Shown here: positions 18,519 to 26,841 of the stretch, piece after piece
Layout of the letters: every line of letters begins with the position of its first letter
How positions within the stretch are numbered: the first letter of the stretch is position 1
Source: Nonomuraea dietziae
GTDB taxonomy: Bacteria; Actinomycetota; Actinomycetes; Streptosporangiales; Streptosporangiaceae
DNA: 64,000 nucleotides
NCBI RefSeq assembly: GCF_014195505.1
Contig: NZ_JACIBV010000003.1
Span: 310,001-374,000, forward strand
Reading direction: 5' to 3'
Translations under genes and position numbers: made by a program
Notes under the pieces: model-generated
What the model saw: the letters and a program-made list of their open reading frames with translations, nothing else
Database searches by the model: none
Told to the model about the DNA's origin: nothing

Positions 18519-19178
18519 ATCCACACTCCGCGCAAACACACGGCGATCGATCTGTGGTCGACCATCGGGCTGCCGCTTCTGATGGTGCTCAACCACCTCT
18601 ACGACGGCCATTGGGTCTTTGCCGGTCTCTGGGCCGGGTTGGCCTTGGTCTTGGGCACATTGGAGTACGGCCTCTCACACCGACCGTCCGGCCGCATCGC
18701 CATCGCGCACGCCGCCGCACTCACCGCCACGGAGACGACCCTCAGGTCCATCGCTTGCGGGTGGAACCGCCTGCGCGGCAGGCGGATCACGACCTTCACC
18801 CTGTGGCACAACCAGGACCCTGACCGGGGCGCAGGCTGGCAGGCCCACCATCGGATGTCGCGAGTTTTCACCAGCGAGATCCCGGTATCACAAGACGTTC
18901 TCTTCCAGGCCTTGGACAACCTCCATGCCCGTTTCTCCTCGGTCGGCCCCCGCGAGAACGCGGATTTGGAAGTGGACCTCTACCAGCGCGCTTCGCTCCG
19001 TCCGCTGGAGCTCTGCGACGTCATCGAACTGTCCGGTGCGCCGCTTCCCCTGGAGAACGAGCTCGTACCGGCAGAGCTGTGGGCGGACAGCCGGCGTCTG
19101 TGGCGACGACTGAGCAATGGCTCCTGGAAGCCTGTGTTCACCACCCTGGCGCAGGATGCGAACGAACCGCTGCTCTGA
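18519..19178 (+). CDS. Paralogue family member 2: membrane-anchored WHN-domain protein, possible AUC start
   Basis: Same architecture as the 17002 gene: N-terminal hydrophobic segments (LWSTIGLPLLMVLNHL; WVFAGLWAGLALVLGTL), then ITTFTLWHNQDPDRGAGW, RMSRVFTSEI, LHARFSSVGP, LRPLELCDVIELSG and a Trp-rich end. The first ATG is 18582 (198 residues) but has no Shine-Dalgarno and cuts into the first helix. A perfect gaaggag lies 7 bases before ATC 18519, which starts the frame IHTPRKHTAIDLW and gives 219 residues. So initiation at AUC, or a mutated ATG, is likely. Follows ssb2 as 17002 follows ssb1. Confidence 0.7.
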   Translation: MHTPRKHTAIDLWSTIGLPLLMVLNHLYDGHWVFAGLWAGLALVLGTLEYGLSHRPSGRIAIAHAAALTATETTLRSIACGWNRLRGRRITTFTLWHNQDPDRGAGWQAHHRMSRVFTSEIPVSQDVLFQALDNLHARFSSVGPRENADLEVDLYQRASLRPLELCDVIELSGAPLPLENELVPAELWADSRRLWRRLSNGSWKPVFTTLAQDANEPLL

Positions 19179-19532
19179 CGAGCAATGCCCCCTCTGGCCA
19201 GGCTTCAGCTCCGCCCTTCGCGGGGCTGAAGCGGTCACCCACGCTCCAGACGGTGACCTCCTCTGCCATGCGATGTGTCCTACGCATGTCGTTCCGCCGA
19301 CGCGCTCACACCCCGCCCGGCTGGCCGTCCTGCGTTCCGTTGCGGTACGGCGCCGCGTCGCGCACCGCCCTCGCTCTTGCCCAGGCATGGAGCTCGCGGC
19401 GACGCCCAGCGGATCATCAGCGTCCGCTCTGACTCCGACGGCGGACGCACCCTGCACCTCGACCACCCCGCCATACCAAGACAGCGGTTCGCCACTCAAG
19501 CGACCTGGCCGATGCCGCCCCCCGGAGACGCC
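19179..19532. other. Spacer before the sigma factor gene
   Basis: Holds the hairpin at 19202-19232. The remaining 300 bases show no convincing coding frame in either strand and probably contain the sigma gene's promoter. The frame extending upstream to 19275 has non-coding composition. Confidence 0.45.
19202..19232 (+). terminator. Strong hairpin terminator
   Basis: GCTTCAGCtCCGC-ccttc-GCGGgGCTGAAGC, a near-perfect 12 bp stem 24 bases after the stop codon at 19178. It closes the ssb/paralogue operon before the sigma factor. Confidence 0.7.
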
Positions 19533-20444
19533 ATGACCAGCGCCACCATCAACGAAACCCCCGACGCCTCGCGCCACTACCTCCACGATCTCGACCACCT
19601 GCCGTCGCTGACCGCCGAGGAAGAGATCGAGTACGCCAAACGCATCGAAGTCGGCCTGTACGCCGGAGAGCTCCTCGCCGCCAGCCCTGACCTGGAGGAG
19701 AGCGCCCGCACCGAACTGGAAACGCTACGCGCCCAAGGCGAGGCCGCCAAGCAGCAGATGATCCTGCGCAACCTGAGCCTGGTTGTCGACATCGCCAGGA
19801 CGACCCGCCGCAAGGTCCTCCCGCTCGAGGACCGGATCGCCGAAGGCAACCTCGGACTCATCCACGCGGTCGAGAAATTCGACTATGCCCAGGGCAACAG
19901 GTTCTGCACCTACGCCACCTGGTGGATCAAGCAGAAGATCAGCCGGAGCCAGAACAACACTGGCCACATGATCCGCTTGCCGGACCACGTCCACGACGTG
20001 CTCAACAGCGCAGATGCGACCGCCCGGGCTCTGGAGGCCGAACTCGGCCGCGAGCCGACTCTGGCCGACGTCGCCGCCGAGACCGGCATAGCCGAACAGG
20101 ACCTTGCCCAACTCCGGCAGGTGCGCAGCCGTCCGCTCAGCCTCAACAAACGCGTGGCCGAGGACGGTTCTGAGCTGCATGAGGTGCTGGCATCCCCAGC
20201 GCCCGACGTCGCAGACGCCGTCGTCGAGCGTGACCTGATTCGTGAACTCCTGACGGCACTTCCGCCCATCCAGGCGCAGGTCCTGGCGCTCCGCTACGGC
20301 TTGGCCGACGGTCACCCCTGCTCGTCGGCCCAGGTTGCCCACCACCTTCAGCTCAGCCGCCGACGCATCATCCAACTCGAAGGCCAAGCGCTGAAGACCT
20401 TGCGCGGACATGACCTCGCCGCGCTCCTGGCCGACCGCGACTAA
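19533..20444 (+). CDS. Sigma-70 family RNA polymerase sigma factor (RpoD/Hrd-like)
   Basis: 303 residues from ATG 19533 (cggaga Shine-Dalgarno). Region 1.2/2.1: YLHDLDHLPSLTAEEEIEYA; region 2.2-2.4: DRIAEGNLGLIHAVEKFDYA and FCTYATWWIKQKISRS; region 3: HMIRLPDHVHDVLNSADATA; region 4: ALPPIQAQVLALRYGLADG with HTH LSRRRIIQLEGQALKTL. It lacks the long N-terminal 1.1 extension of HrdB, so group 2/3-like. Carried among ssDNA-processing genes, it could retarget host polymerase to element promoters. Region 4 reads VAHHLQLSRRRIIQLE, slightly unusual. Function as a sigma factor is secure; the regulon is not known. Confidence 0.93.
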   Translation: MTSATINETPDASRHYLHDLDHLPSLTAEEEIEYAKRIEVGLYAGELLAASPDLEESARTELETLRAQGEAAKQQMILRNLSLVVDIARTTRRKVLPLEDRIAEGNLGLIHAVEKFDYAQGNRFCTYATWWIKQKISRSQNNTGHMIRLPDHVHDVLNSADATARALEAELGREPTLADVAAETGIAEQDLAQLRQVRSRPLSLNKRVAEDGSELHEVLASPAPDVADAVVERDLIRELLTALPPIQAQVLALRYGLADGHPCSSAQVAHHLQLSRRRIIQLEGQALKTLRGHDLAALLADRD

Positions 20445-20518
20445 CCCGTCTTCATCTGGCACGGATGGCTCCCCGGGTTGGCCGCCGCCGAGCAGCATGC
20501 CACGGGCCCGCCCGCTGC

Positions 20519-20564
20519 GGAAGGCCAAGCCGCGCTGCGCGCGGTCGCCTACGGCGAGCCTTCC
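20519..20564. repeat. Hairpin repeat R1, copy A
   Basis: GGAAGGCcaAGCCG ... CGGCgaGCCTTCC, with the inner stretch gcggtcgcctacggcgag shared almost base for base with copy B at 47055-47096. Intergenic, terminator-like palindrome that recurs 26 kb away. Confidence 0.65.
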
Positions 20565-20648
20565 GCCGCTCCGCGGGACCCGCAGACCGGCTCGGTCGCA
20601 GGCGGCCCACCTCCAGGAGCCGCCTCCGCTCCACCTCGGGAGGCCACC

Positions 20649-20987
20649 ATCAGCACCTTGCCGCAGCTCACGACTACGCCCCATGACCAGGTCGCCATCA
20701 CGATCTGGCACAGCCGCACCAGCCGCTTCTCCACTTGGAACCTGAGCGACCCCATGGAGAAGGTCTTCACCTTCTTCATCCCGGCCGAGGCCACCCACGA
20801 CCCCGAGCTGGTGCTGGAAGAAGCCTTCGAGACCTTCAACATCGGCCAGACCGCGCTGGCTCGCGACTACTTCTCCCGTCGCCTTCGCACTCTGTCGGTC
20901 GGTGACGTTGTGGCCATCGGCGAATCCGCCTGGGCATGCGACTCCGTCGGCTGGCGCCTCCTCCGGCAGGCGACCACGGAGGGCTGA
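20649..20987 (+). CDS. Paralogue family member 3: soluble WHS-domain protein, possible AUC start
   Basis: Third member of the family, without membrane helices: VAITIWHSRTSRFSTWN, DPMEKVFTFFIPAE, EEAFETFNIGQTALARDYF, LRTLSVGDVVAIGESAWACD. The RTLSVGDVV end matches small conserved proteins of actinobacterial plasmids and ICEs. The open frame extends to ATG 20478, but 20478-20640 is non-coding in style and contains hairpin R1. A gggagg lies 5 bases before ATC 20649 in frame; no ATG/GTG fits. AUC initiation gives 112 residues, and TTG 20658 is the alternative. Second case of an ATC at the expected start in this family. Confidence 0.65.
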   Translation: MSTLPQLTTTPHDQVAITIWHSRTSRFSTWNLSDPMEKVFTFFIPAEATHDPELVLEEAFETFNIGQTALARDYFSRRLRTLSVGDVVAIGESAWACDSVGWRLLRQATTEG

Positions 20988-21064
20988 GACCACCGGCGGC
21001 ATTCCCCTTCTCGCCGCTGCCGGAGCGCCGGCAGCGGCCCGTACCACGATCACGGAGCTCGACG

Positions 21065-22760
21065 ATGACACGAACCCAGACCACCAGGCGCCGCACCACC
21101 CACGCCCCGAAGCACGACGTTCCGGCCGCATCCGAGAAGGATCCGCTGGCCGGGGCCGGACTACCCCGCACACGCGTGGATCCCCCGCTCGCGCATCGAG
21201 GCCAACCCGAACAACAAGCGCAAGGACTACGACCTCAACGACGACTTCCTGCAGACGCTACGGGACGGCGACGGCCCGGAGATCGACTTCATCGTCTTCC
21301 CCTCCCCGGACACTCCGGGCATGTTCCGGCTCCACGACGGTCACCGTCGCTGGTTCGGTCTACAGCGCATCGAGGAGCTGAACGCCTCCGAGGCGCAGGA
21401 GGCAGGCCAGCAGCCGCCGCAGGGGGAACCGGAGGAGGAAGAGCGGGAGCTGGCCTACGCGTGCCGGATCAAGCCGGAGCTGACGCACGACGCGGTGGGG
21501 CAGCTGCTGGGGCAGGTGCGAACCGGTCGGCACGCCAAGGCGCTGAACGACCGGGAAACCGCCGCCGCCCTGTTCGAACTCGCCGAACAGGGCGTCACGC
21601 GCGAGATGCTCAAGCAGGCCACCGGCTGGTCGGCGCAGAAGGTCGCCCAGGGGATCCAGGCCGGGGCGCTGTCGGAGGCCAGCCAGGCCGCGATCGCCGA
21701 AGTACGGCCGAACTACACCCCCGACCTCAGGGACTACGAAGCCTGGTGCCAGCTCCAGCACGACCCCGACATGGAAGCTGAAGCGCTCGCGCACATGAAG
21801 AACTCCGGCATGTATCCCGAGCATGCAGCGAAGCTGGTCGTCCGGCAGCACCAGGAGAAGGCCACCTTCGAGCGGCTGCTGGCCGAGCACCAGGCGGCCG
21901 GCATCACGGTCACCGACGGACAACTGCCGGACGGGGCCGTAGAGCTCTACTCCCTGCCCCGTGACGACGACGGCAACGCGATGACCGCCGACAAGCATGC
22001 GCAGTGCCCTGGCCACGCGGCCTACTTTCCCTCGCTGACCAGTGCGAGCTACTACTGCGCGACGCCGTCCCTGCACGGCTATCAGCCCCCGGCTGGGCAG
22101 CCGCAGGCCAAGGCCCAGCTGCCGATGAAGAAGATCCGCCAGGGAAACACCGAATACCGGCTGGCGGTCGAGGAGCGCCAGAAGTTCTGGAAGGGCGCGC
22201 TCCGCAGCCGAACGGATCCCGATCAGCGGGTCCTCCGCATCGTGGTAGAGCTTCTCGAGTACGAGATGCCCGAACCGCTGCGGAGCAAGTTCGGCCAGAT
22301 CCACACCACGGACACCTACAAGGACCTCGTGGGTCCTGTCGCGGACAATTGGATCGCCAACGCCCGTACGGCTCAGCTGACCTGGCGGCTGTTCGGGCGG
22401 TACGTCGCCACCATGGAATGGTGGATGGGCCAGCGCTACTCCGACTCGCTGTGGCGCCTGGACCGCAGCATGGCCAGCAGCCGGCGCGATGCGGCCCGAT
22501 GGCTGCGCATCGCTGAGCAGCTCGGCCACACGCTCGCACCAATCGAGAAGGCCATCGTCGCCGGCGTCCAGTACCTCGACGACACGGCGGCCACCAACGA
22601 CCTGAACATCGACGAGTCGGCGGCCGCGGACCCTGCCGAGGACCAGGCCGAGAACTTGGGAGGCGACCTCGAGGAGGAGGCGGATGAGGACTCCGACGAG
22701 GAACTGGATGAGGACCCGGACGACTCCGATGAGCTGTCGGACGTGACGACCGCCGCCTGA
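21065..22760 (+). CDS. ParB/Srx-like nuclease-fold protein with one frameshift
   Basis: From ATG 21065, MTRTQTTRRRTTHAPK continues to SEKDPLAGAG. One extra G in the run 21152-21155 then shifts the frame to PDYPAHAWIPRSRIEANPNN. Correcting it gives 564 residues. The N-terminal domain has ParB/sulfiredoxin-fold landmarks (IPRSRIEANPNNKRKDYD, MFRLHDGHRRWFGLQRI). The middle is helical with a possible HTH (GVTREMLKQATGWSAQKVAQ). The C-terminus is strongly acidic (EEEADEDSDEELDEDPDD). ParB-like proteins act in plasmid partition or as nucleases or CTP switches; no ParA is seen here. The frameshift may be a sequencing error. Confidence 0.75.
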
Positions 22761-23092
22761 ACGAGCCGACTTCCCGCGCAGGAGCCACTGCCCTGCTGAG
22801 CACGCTCGTCAACCAGCCAGGCTGAGGTGACCCTGCCATGCCGCAGGCCTGCCTGACGCACGCCCATCACCCAACGGCCGGCGCACCTGCAGCATCGGGC
22901 CAAGCCCCCCAGTGGCGTCGAGAACCCCTTGCGCGCTTGTCCCTGCGGCAGGGCCTTCTCGCCGGTGTCGAGAGCGCCCTTGGAACCGTCCCCTGGCTTC
23001 TGGCAGCCCACATCACGAACCCTGTTGCGAAAGGACCCCTCTGCCATGTTCAGGCAGCACGTCTGCCGTCCCCTCCTCCCGGAAGAGCGGCC
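22761..23092. other. Spacer, no gene supported
   Basis: The frame preceding ATG 23093 is open back to 22838 but its composition is unlike the core genes and it lacks a good ribosome site. cggaagagcgg just before 23093 favours the later start. Nothing else recognised. Confidence 0.4.
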
Positions 23093-23539
23093 ATGAGCGG
23101 ACGCAAAACGGCCAAGCCCCCGCCCGCCACGATCGAGCTGGCCCAAGACCCCGATGCCGTGGCCTCGCTGGAGCTGATGCGCCGGGTGCACCTGGCGCTG
23201 GAATCCCTCGACCCGCACCGTCAGAAGATCGAGAAGCTAAAAGCCGAGCTGAAGGCCGAACAGGAAGCGCTCAAAGCCCAGGAAGACAAGCTGCGCCAGC
23301 CGATCGACCTCGTGATCAAAGCGCTCCAGCCGCGCCTGGGCGCCGACGGCGTCGGCACCTTCAACGGCGTCCCGGTGGTACGCGGCCACCTGAAGCCGGG
23401 CAGCCGCAAGTTCAAAACCGACGACTTCTTCCGCGCCCACCCTCATCTCGCGCCGATGCGGGATACCTACACCTCCATCGGCGAACCCAGCTATGACGTC
23501 AAGATCTTGCCTGGCGCCTTTCCCGGCAGCTCGCCATGA
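23093..23539 (+). CDS. Coiled-coil hypothetical protein
   Basis: 148 residues from ATG 23093. A central helix (IEKLKAELKAEQEALKAQED, residues about 46-68) has coiled-coil heptads, followed by LRQPIDLVIKALQPRLGADG and a small C-terminal part (GVPVVRGHLKPGSRKFKTDD, FFRAHPHLAPMRDTYTSIG). Such coiled-coil partners sit next to RecB-like nucleases on phages and plasmids. The stop overlaps the ATG of the nuclease gene (23536), implying coupling. No known family assigned. Confidence 0.65.
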   Translation: MSGRKTAKPPPATIELAQDPDAVASLELMRRVHLALESLDPHRQKIEKLKAELKAEQEALKAQEDKLRQPIDLVIKALQPRLGADGVGTFNGVPVVRGHLKPGSRKFKTDDFFRAHPHLAPMRDTYTSIGEPSYDVKILPGAFPGSSP

Positions 23540-24336
23540 CCGTGATGGCCGCGCCCGACCCCTTCACCACGCTGTGCGCCGACATCGACCAGATCATCGG
23601 CTACGCCAGCACCCACCAGCCCCGCTCCCTGCAGCAGCAACTCGGCCCCTCCGACCTCGGCAGCCCCTGCGACCGACGTCTCGGCTTTCAGCTGGCCCGG
23701 ATACCGCCGTGCAACTTCCCCTCCAAATGGGAGGCCTACATCGGCACCGCGGTGCACGCCAAGCTCGCCAGCGACTTCGCTCTCGTCCCGCTGCCCGACG
23801 GATCACCTCGCTTCCTGGTCGAACAGAAGCTGCCCATCGGCCACATCACCCCTGACGTGCTGGAAGGCACCAGCGATCTGTACGACCGCCTCACCGGCAT
23901 CGTCTTCGACTGGAAGATCGTCGGCAAGGACAGCCTGGCCCGCTACCGCCGCCACGGGCCAGGCCCCCGCTACCGCATCCAGGACCACACCTACGGATTG
24001 GGGTGGCGTCTTCGCGGCTACCCCGTCCGCGCAGTGGGGATCGGCTTCCTGCCGCGCAGCGACCGCTACGACAAGCGGCTCTTCTGGCACGAGCCCTACA
24101 ACGAGGCCATCGCCATGCACGCCATCCAACGCGCCAACGGCATCGCCGCGGCGATTGTTCAGTCTGGTCCGGCCATCGTGCCCCAGCTGCGGACGGCCGC
24201 CGACGACTGCTTCTTCTGCCCCTGGTTCAAGACCGGAACTGGCGACCTGACCCGCGCCTGCCCCGGCGATCTCGACCTTCCCCGCCCTTCCCGCCCGCTG
24301 GCGGACCTGTACCCCGCACCCAAGGAGCTGGCATGA
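23536..24336 (+). CDS. RecB/Cas4-like PD-(D/E)XK nuclease with a four-Cys Fe-S signature
   Basis: 266 residues, ATG 23536 overlapping the previous stop. Nuclease core: GTAVHAKL (H74), VEQKL (E96), GTSDLYDRL (D114), VFDWKIVG (D125, K127) and IQDHTYGLGW (Q149, Y153), in the order of Cas4/AddB/RecB exonucleases. One Cys before the core (C45, SPCDRRLGF) and three after it (C225 and C228 in DCFFCPW, C242 in RACPGD) match the 4Fe-4S arrangement of Cas4 and AddB. Predicted 5'-to-3' or end-processing nuclease acting with the OB-fold, SSB and prim-pol neighbours. No cas genes are nearby. Confidence 0.85.
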   Translation: MTVMAAPDPFTTLCADIDQIIGYASTHQPRSLQQQLGPSDLGSPCDRRLGFQLARIPPCNFPSKWEAYIGTAVHAKLASDFALVPLPDGSPRFLVEQKLPIGHITPDVLEGTSDLYDRLTGIVFDWKIVGKDSLARYRRHGPGPRYRIQDHTYGLGWRLRGYPVRAVGIGFLPRSDRYDKRLFWHEPYNEAIAMHAIQRANGIAAAIVQSGPAIVPQLRTAADDCFFCPWFKTGTGDLTRACPGDLDLPRPSRPLADLYPAPKELA

Positions 24337-25355
24337 CCATGACCCCGCCCGACCCGCTCGCCTTGCTGCACGCCCCCTCCCACCCGGCGGAAGCGGCACC
24401 GGCGCCGGTGTACTACCCGCAGCCCGCAGAGGCGGGCGCGGCGACGCCCTACCCCGCCTATCCCCCGTCGACCGGATATCCCGCCGCCGCACCGGCGTCG
24501 TACGCGCCCGGCTATCCCGCCGCGCCCGGCGCTGCGGTTCACCCGGCGCAGGCCACGCCCGCCGCCTCGCCGTATCCGGCCGGAGTACCCGTCTACGGCT
24601 CCGACTACCCGATGCACGCCGTGGAGACCGAGTCCCACCGGCCGCCGGACGCGTATGAGTTCCTCATGAACGGCTGGCCCTCGGTCAGCTTCGATCACCC
24701 TGTCGGATGCACCATCACCGGCAAGATCATCCGTAAGCCCGAGGTGGTGCAGCGCACCGAGTACGGCACGAACCGGCCCATGTTCTGGCCGGACGGCCGG
24801 CCTCAGTGGCAGCTGAAGATCGTCCTGCAGATCGAAGAGTTCCGCACCGCCAACGATCGAGGCATCCGCGTCCTGTACGCCCGCTACCGCCTCAAGGACG
24901 CCATCCGCGCGGCCGTCGACGCCGCTCAGGTCGACTTCCTGCACATCGACGGCACGCTGACCGTCACCTACATCGGGGATCTGCCGCCGCGGCAGGCGGG
25001 TGCCAAGCCGCCGAAGGAATTCGCCGCCTGGTACGTCCCGCCGGTCGACGAAGGAAGCGCCGCGCTGACACCGCCGAGCGTGCCGCCGATCAGCGCCAGC
25101 GCGGCGCAGCCTGGGCCGGAGCTGCCCGCGCCCTCCGCCCAGCCCACGCAGCCCGTTTCGCCCGCACCGCCCGCGCCGGCAGGCTACCCGCCTGTCGGCA
25201 CGCCCGCGCCCGCTCCTGCCTGGTCCGGCCAGCCGCTCCCACAGGCAGCGCCCCTGCAGCCGGCGGCTGTCCAGCAGCTCCGGCCCGGCCCGACACCGCT
25301 GCCCACGCAGGTTCCTCCGGCCCAGCCCCACACCTACGCGCGCCTGGCGGCCTAA
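24333..25355 (+). CDS. Pro/Ala-rich protein with a central OB-fold-like (ssDNA-binding) domain
   Basis: 340 residues; ATG 24333 overlaps the nuclease stop. The N-terminal 95 and C-terminal 110 residues are low-complexity Pro/Ala/Tyr. The globular centre (about 100-235) reads SFDHPVGCTITGKIIRKPEV, PQWQLKIVLQIEEF, LYARYRLKDAIRAAVDAAQV and TLTVTYIGDLPPRQ, resembling the ssDNA-binding-type proteins encoded by actinobacteriophages. Probably a third, divergent ssDNA-binding protein tied to the nuclease. The assignment comes from pattern memory only and is moderate. Confidence 0.6.
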   Translation: MTMTPPDPLALLHAPSHPAEAAPAPVYYPQPAEAGAATPYPAYPPSTGYPAAAPASYAPGYPAAPGAAVHPAQATPAASPYPAGVPVYGSDYPMHAVETESHRPPDAYEFLMNGWPSVSFDHPVGCTITGKIIRKPEVVQRTEYGTNRPMFWPDGRPQWQLKIVLQIEEFRTANDRGIRVLYARYRLKDAIRAAVDAAQVDFLHIDGTLTVTYIGDLPPRQAGAKPPKEFAAWYVPPVDEGSAALTPPSVPPISASAAQPGPELPAPSAQPTQPVSPAPPAPAGYPPVGTPAPAPAWSGQPLPQAAPLQPAAVQQLRPGPTPLPTQVPPAQPHTYARLAA

Positions 25356-25439
25356 CGCCCTCACCCCGCCGCCCTCCGCCCGGTCTCCAGGCCGGGTGGA
25401 GGGCGCCACCCGGCACGCCACACCAAGGAAGGAGCGCTG

Positions 25440-25832
25440 ATGCAAACCAAGGCCATGGGCATGGAACTGACCTTCACCGACGACAAGAGCAACAAGTTCT
25501 ACCGCGTGATCATCGTGCGCGGCGCGGTGATCGTCTTGTTCGGTCCCAACAACGGCCGCTCCCGGGGGCAGGCCAAGGTCCACCCCTACCCGCAGGCAAA
25601 CGCAAACGCCCTCATCAACGCGGCACGCGACCTGGCCACCGCCAAAGAACGAAAGGGCTACACGATCTCCCGCGACCTGGTGACCTTTCTCGTCGAGAGC
25701 GTGGATGTCCTGAGCTGCACCGACGGCGACAAGGACCGCAAGGACGCGGCCATCACCCGGATCGTCACGCAGTTCCTCGACGCCTCTACCTCCGCCGGAA
25801 CCTCGCCCGCTGGAACGACGCCAGCGGCTTGA
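25440..25832 (+). CDS. WGR-domain protein
   Basis: 130 residues from ATG 25440 (aaggagcgctg upstream). The core MELTFTDDKSNKFYRVIIVR, then VIVLFGPNNGRSRGQAKV and ERKGYTISRD follow the WGR pattern (strand-Tyr-Gly-x-x-Gly-Gln ... K-x-K-G-Y). WGR domains bind nucleic acid ends in PARPs and in MolR-type regulators. It sits immediately before the MoxR/VWA pair, where WGR proteins are also known to occur. The C-terminal 40 residues are non-conserved. Cytoplasmic; role in the pair unknown. Confidence 0.7.
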   Translation: MQTKAMGMELTFTDDKSNKFYRVIIVRGAVIVLFGPNNGRSRGQAKVHPYPQANANALINAARDLATAKERKGYTISRDLVTFLVESVDVLSCTDGDKDRKDAAITRIVTQFLDASTSAGTSPAGTTPAA

Positions 25833-25884
25833 GCCCGGCCTCGCCCCCGCCCCTACCCGACCAACGCCCGGAGGTCTGTCCGTC

Positions 25885-26841
25885 ATGTCCACACCGCTCG
25901 TCGATCAGTTCACCCGCGCCCGCAGCCAGATCGACAACGACTTCTTCAACCAGGGCATCGCCGCCCAGCCGGCATCCCCGCCGCCTTTGCCGCAGGTCGG
26001 ACCTCAGCAGCGGCGCAACGGCGAGACGCACTACCCGCGCCAGATGGCCAACCATGAAGACCTCGCTCTGCTGCGTACGGCGCGCGACCTGCGGCAGCAT
26101 GTCCTGCTGGGCGGGCCGCCCGGATGCGGCAAGACCGCCTCGGTCGAGGCCGCCTTCGACTCGCTCTTCGACCCCGCCACCAGCCCGGGGCTGCAGACGC
26201 TGATCGGCACGGCCGAGACGACCGTCGGTGACCTGCTCGGCACCTACCTGCCCGACCGAACGCCCGGAGTGGCGCCGGGCACGTTCACCTTCGTCTACGG
26301 CCCGCTGACCATCGCGGTGGCCTACGGCCTGCCGCTGCTCATCGACGAGATCACGCTGATCGACCCGGGCATCTTGTCGGCCCTGTACGCCGTCATGGAC
26401 GGCCGCCCGCACCTGCTGCTGCCGGGGACCGACATCCCCCCGGTTCCGGTGCAGCCCGGCTTTTGCGTGTTCGCCACCTACAACCCCGACGCGCCCGGCT
26501 CGATCCTCAGTGAAGCGCTGGCCTCCCGATTCGCCCACCACTGGCAGGTCGGCACCGACTGGGACCTGGCGCTGGAGCTGGGGGTGCCGCCGGAGATCGT
26601 GCAGGTCGCCCGCAACCTCGACGGGCAGCGCCTCGACCGGAACAACGGCCTGCTCGCCTCACCACAGCTTCGTGACCTGCTGATCTTCCGCGACCAGGTC
26701 CCGCAGTTCGGCGTCGAGTACGCCGCCGGCACCTTGGCCGCCAAGGCCGCTCCGGAGAACCAGGACCAGATCCTGGAAGCCATCCAGATGATCTACCCCA
26801 TGGCCAGCATCACCCGCCTGGGAGGCAGGTACGGCCGATGA
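25885..26841 (+). CDS. MoxR-family AAA+ ATPase
   Basis: 318 residues from ATG 25885 (cggagg Shine-Dalgarno). Walker A GGPPGCGKT (76-84), Walker B LLIDEI (151-156), sensor 1 ATYNPDAPG and an arginine-finger region ALASRFAHHW. It belongs to the AAA_5/MoxR/CbbQ group, chaperone ATPases that remodel or insert metal into a client together with a VWA partner. Its stop overlaps the ATG of the VWA gene (26838), so they form a cotranslated pair. Client unknown; the position among ssDNA genes suggests remodelling of a replication or recombination complex. Confidence 0.93.
   Translation: MSTPLVDQFTRARSQIDNDFFNQGIAAQPASPPPLPQVGPQQRRNGETHYPRQMANHEDLALLRTARDLRQHVLLGGPPGCGKTASVEAAFDSLFDPATSPGLQTLIGTAETTVGDLLGTYLPDRTPGVAPGTFTFVYGPLTIAVAYGLPLLIDEITLIDPGILSALYAVMDGRPHLLLPGTDIPPVPVQPGFCVFATYNPDAPGSILSEALASRFAHHWQVGTDWDLALELGVPPEIVQVARNLDGQRLDRNNGLLASPQLRDLLIFRDQVPQFGVEYAAGTLAAKAAPENQDQILEAIQMIYPMASITRLGGRYGR

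Noticed and set aside
21065..22760. ParA/ParB partition locus
   Set aside because: Only a ParB-like protein is present. No Walker-type ParA neighbour and no obvious parS iterons were found, so a partition role is not claimed.
23536..24336. Cas4 of a CRISPR system
   Set aside because: The fold and Cys pattern fit, but there are no cas1, cas2 or repeat arrays; the context is a plasmid-like ssDNA cluster.
24159..25892. 577-codon open frame on the minus strand
   Set aside because: It is the antisense of the nuclease, OB-fold and WGR genes; high GC keeps stops rare on the opposite strand. Composition (Gly/Arg/Val) is that of a shadow.
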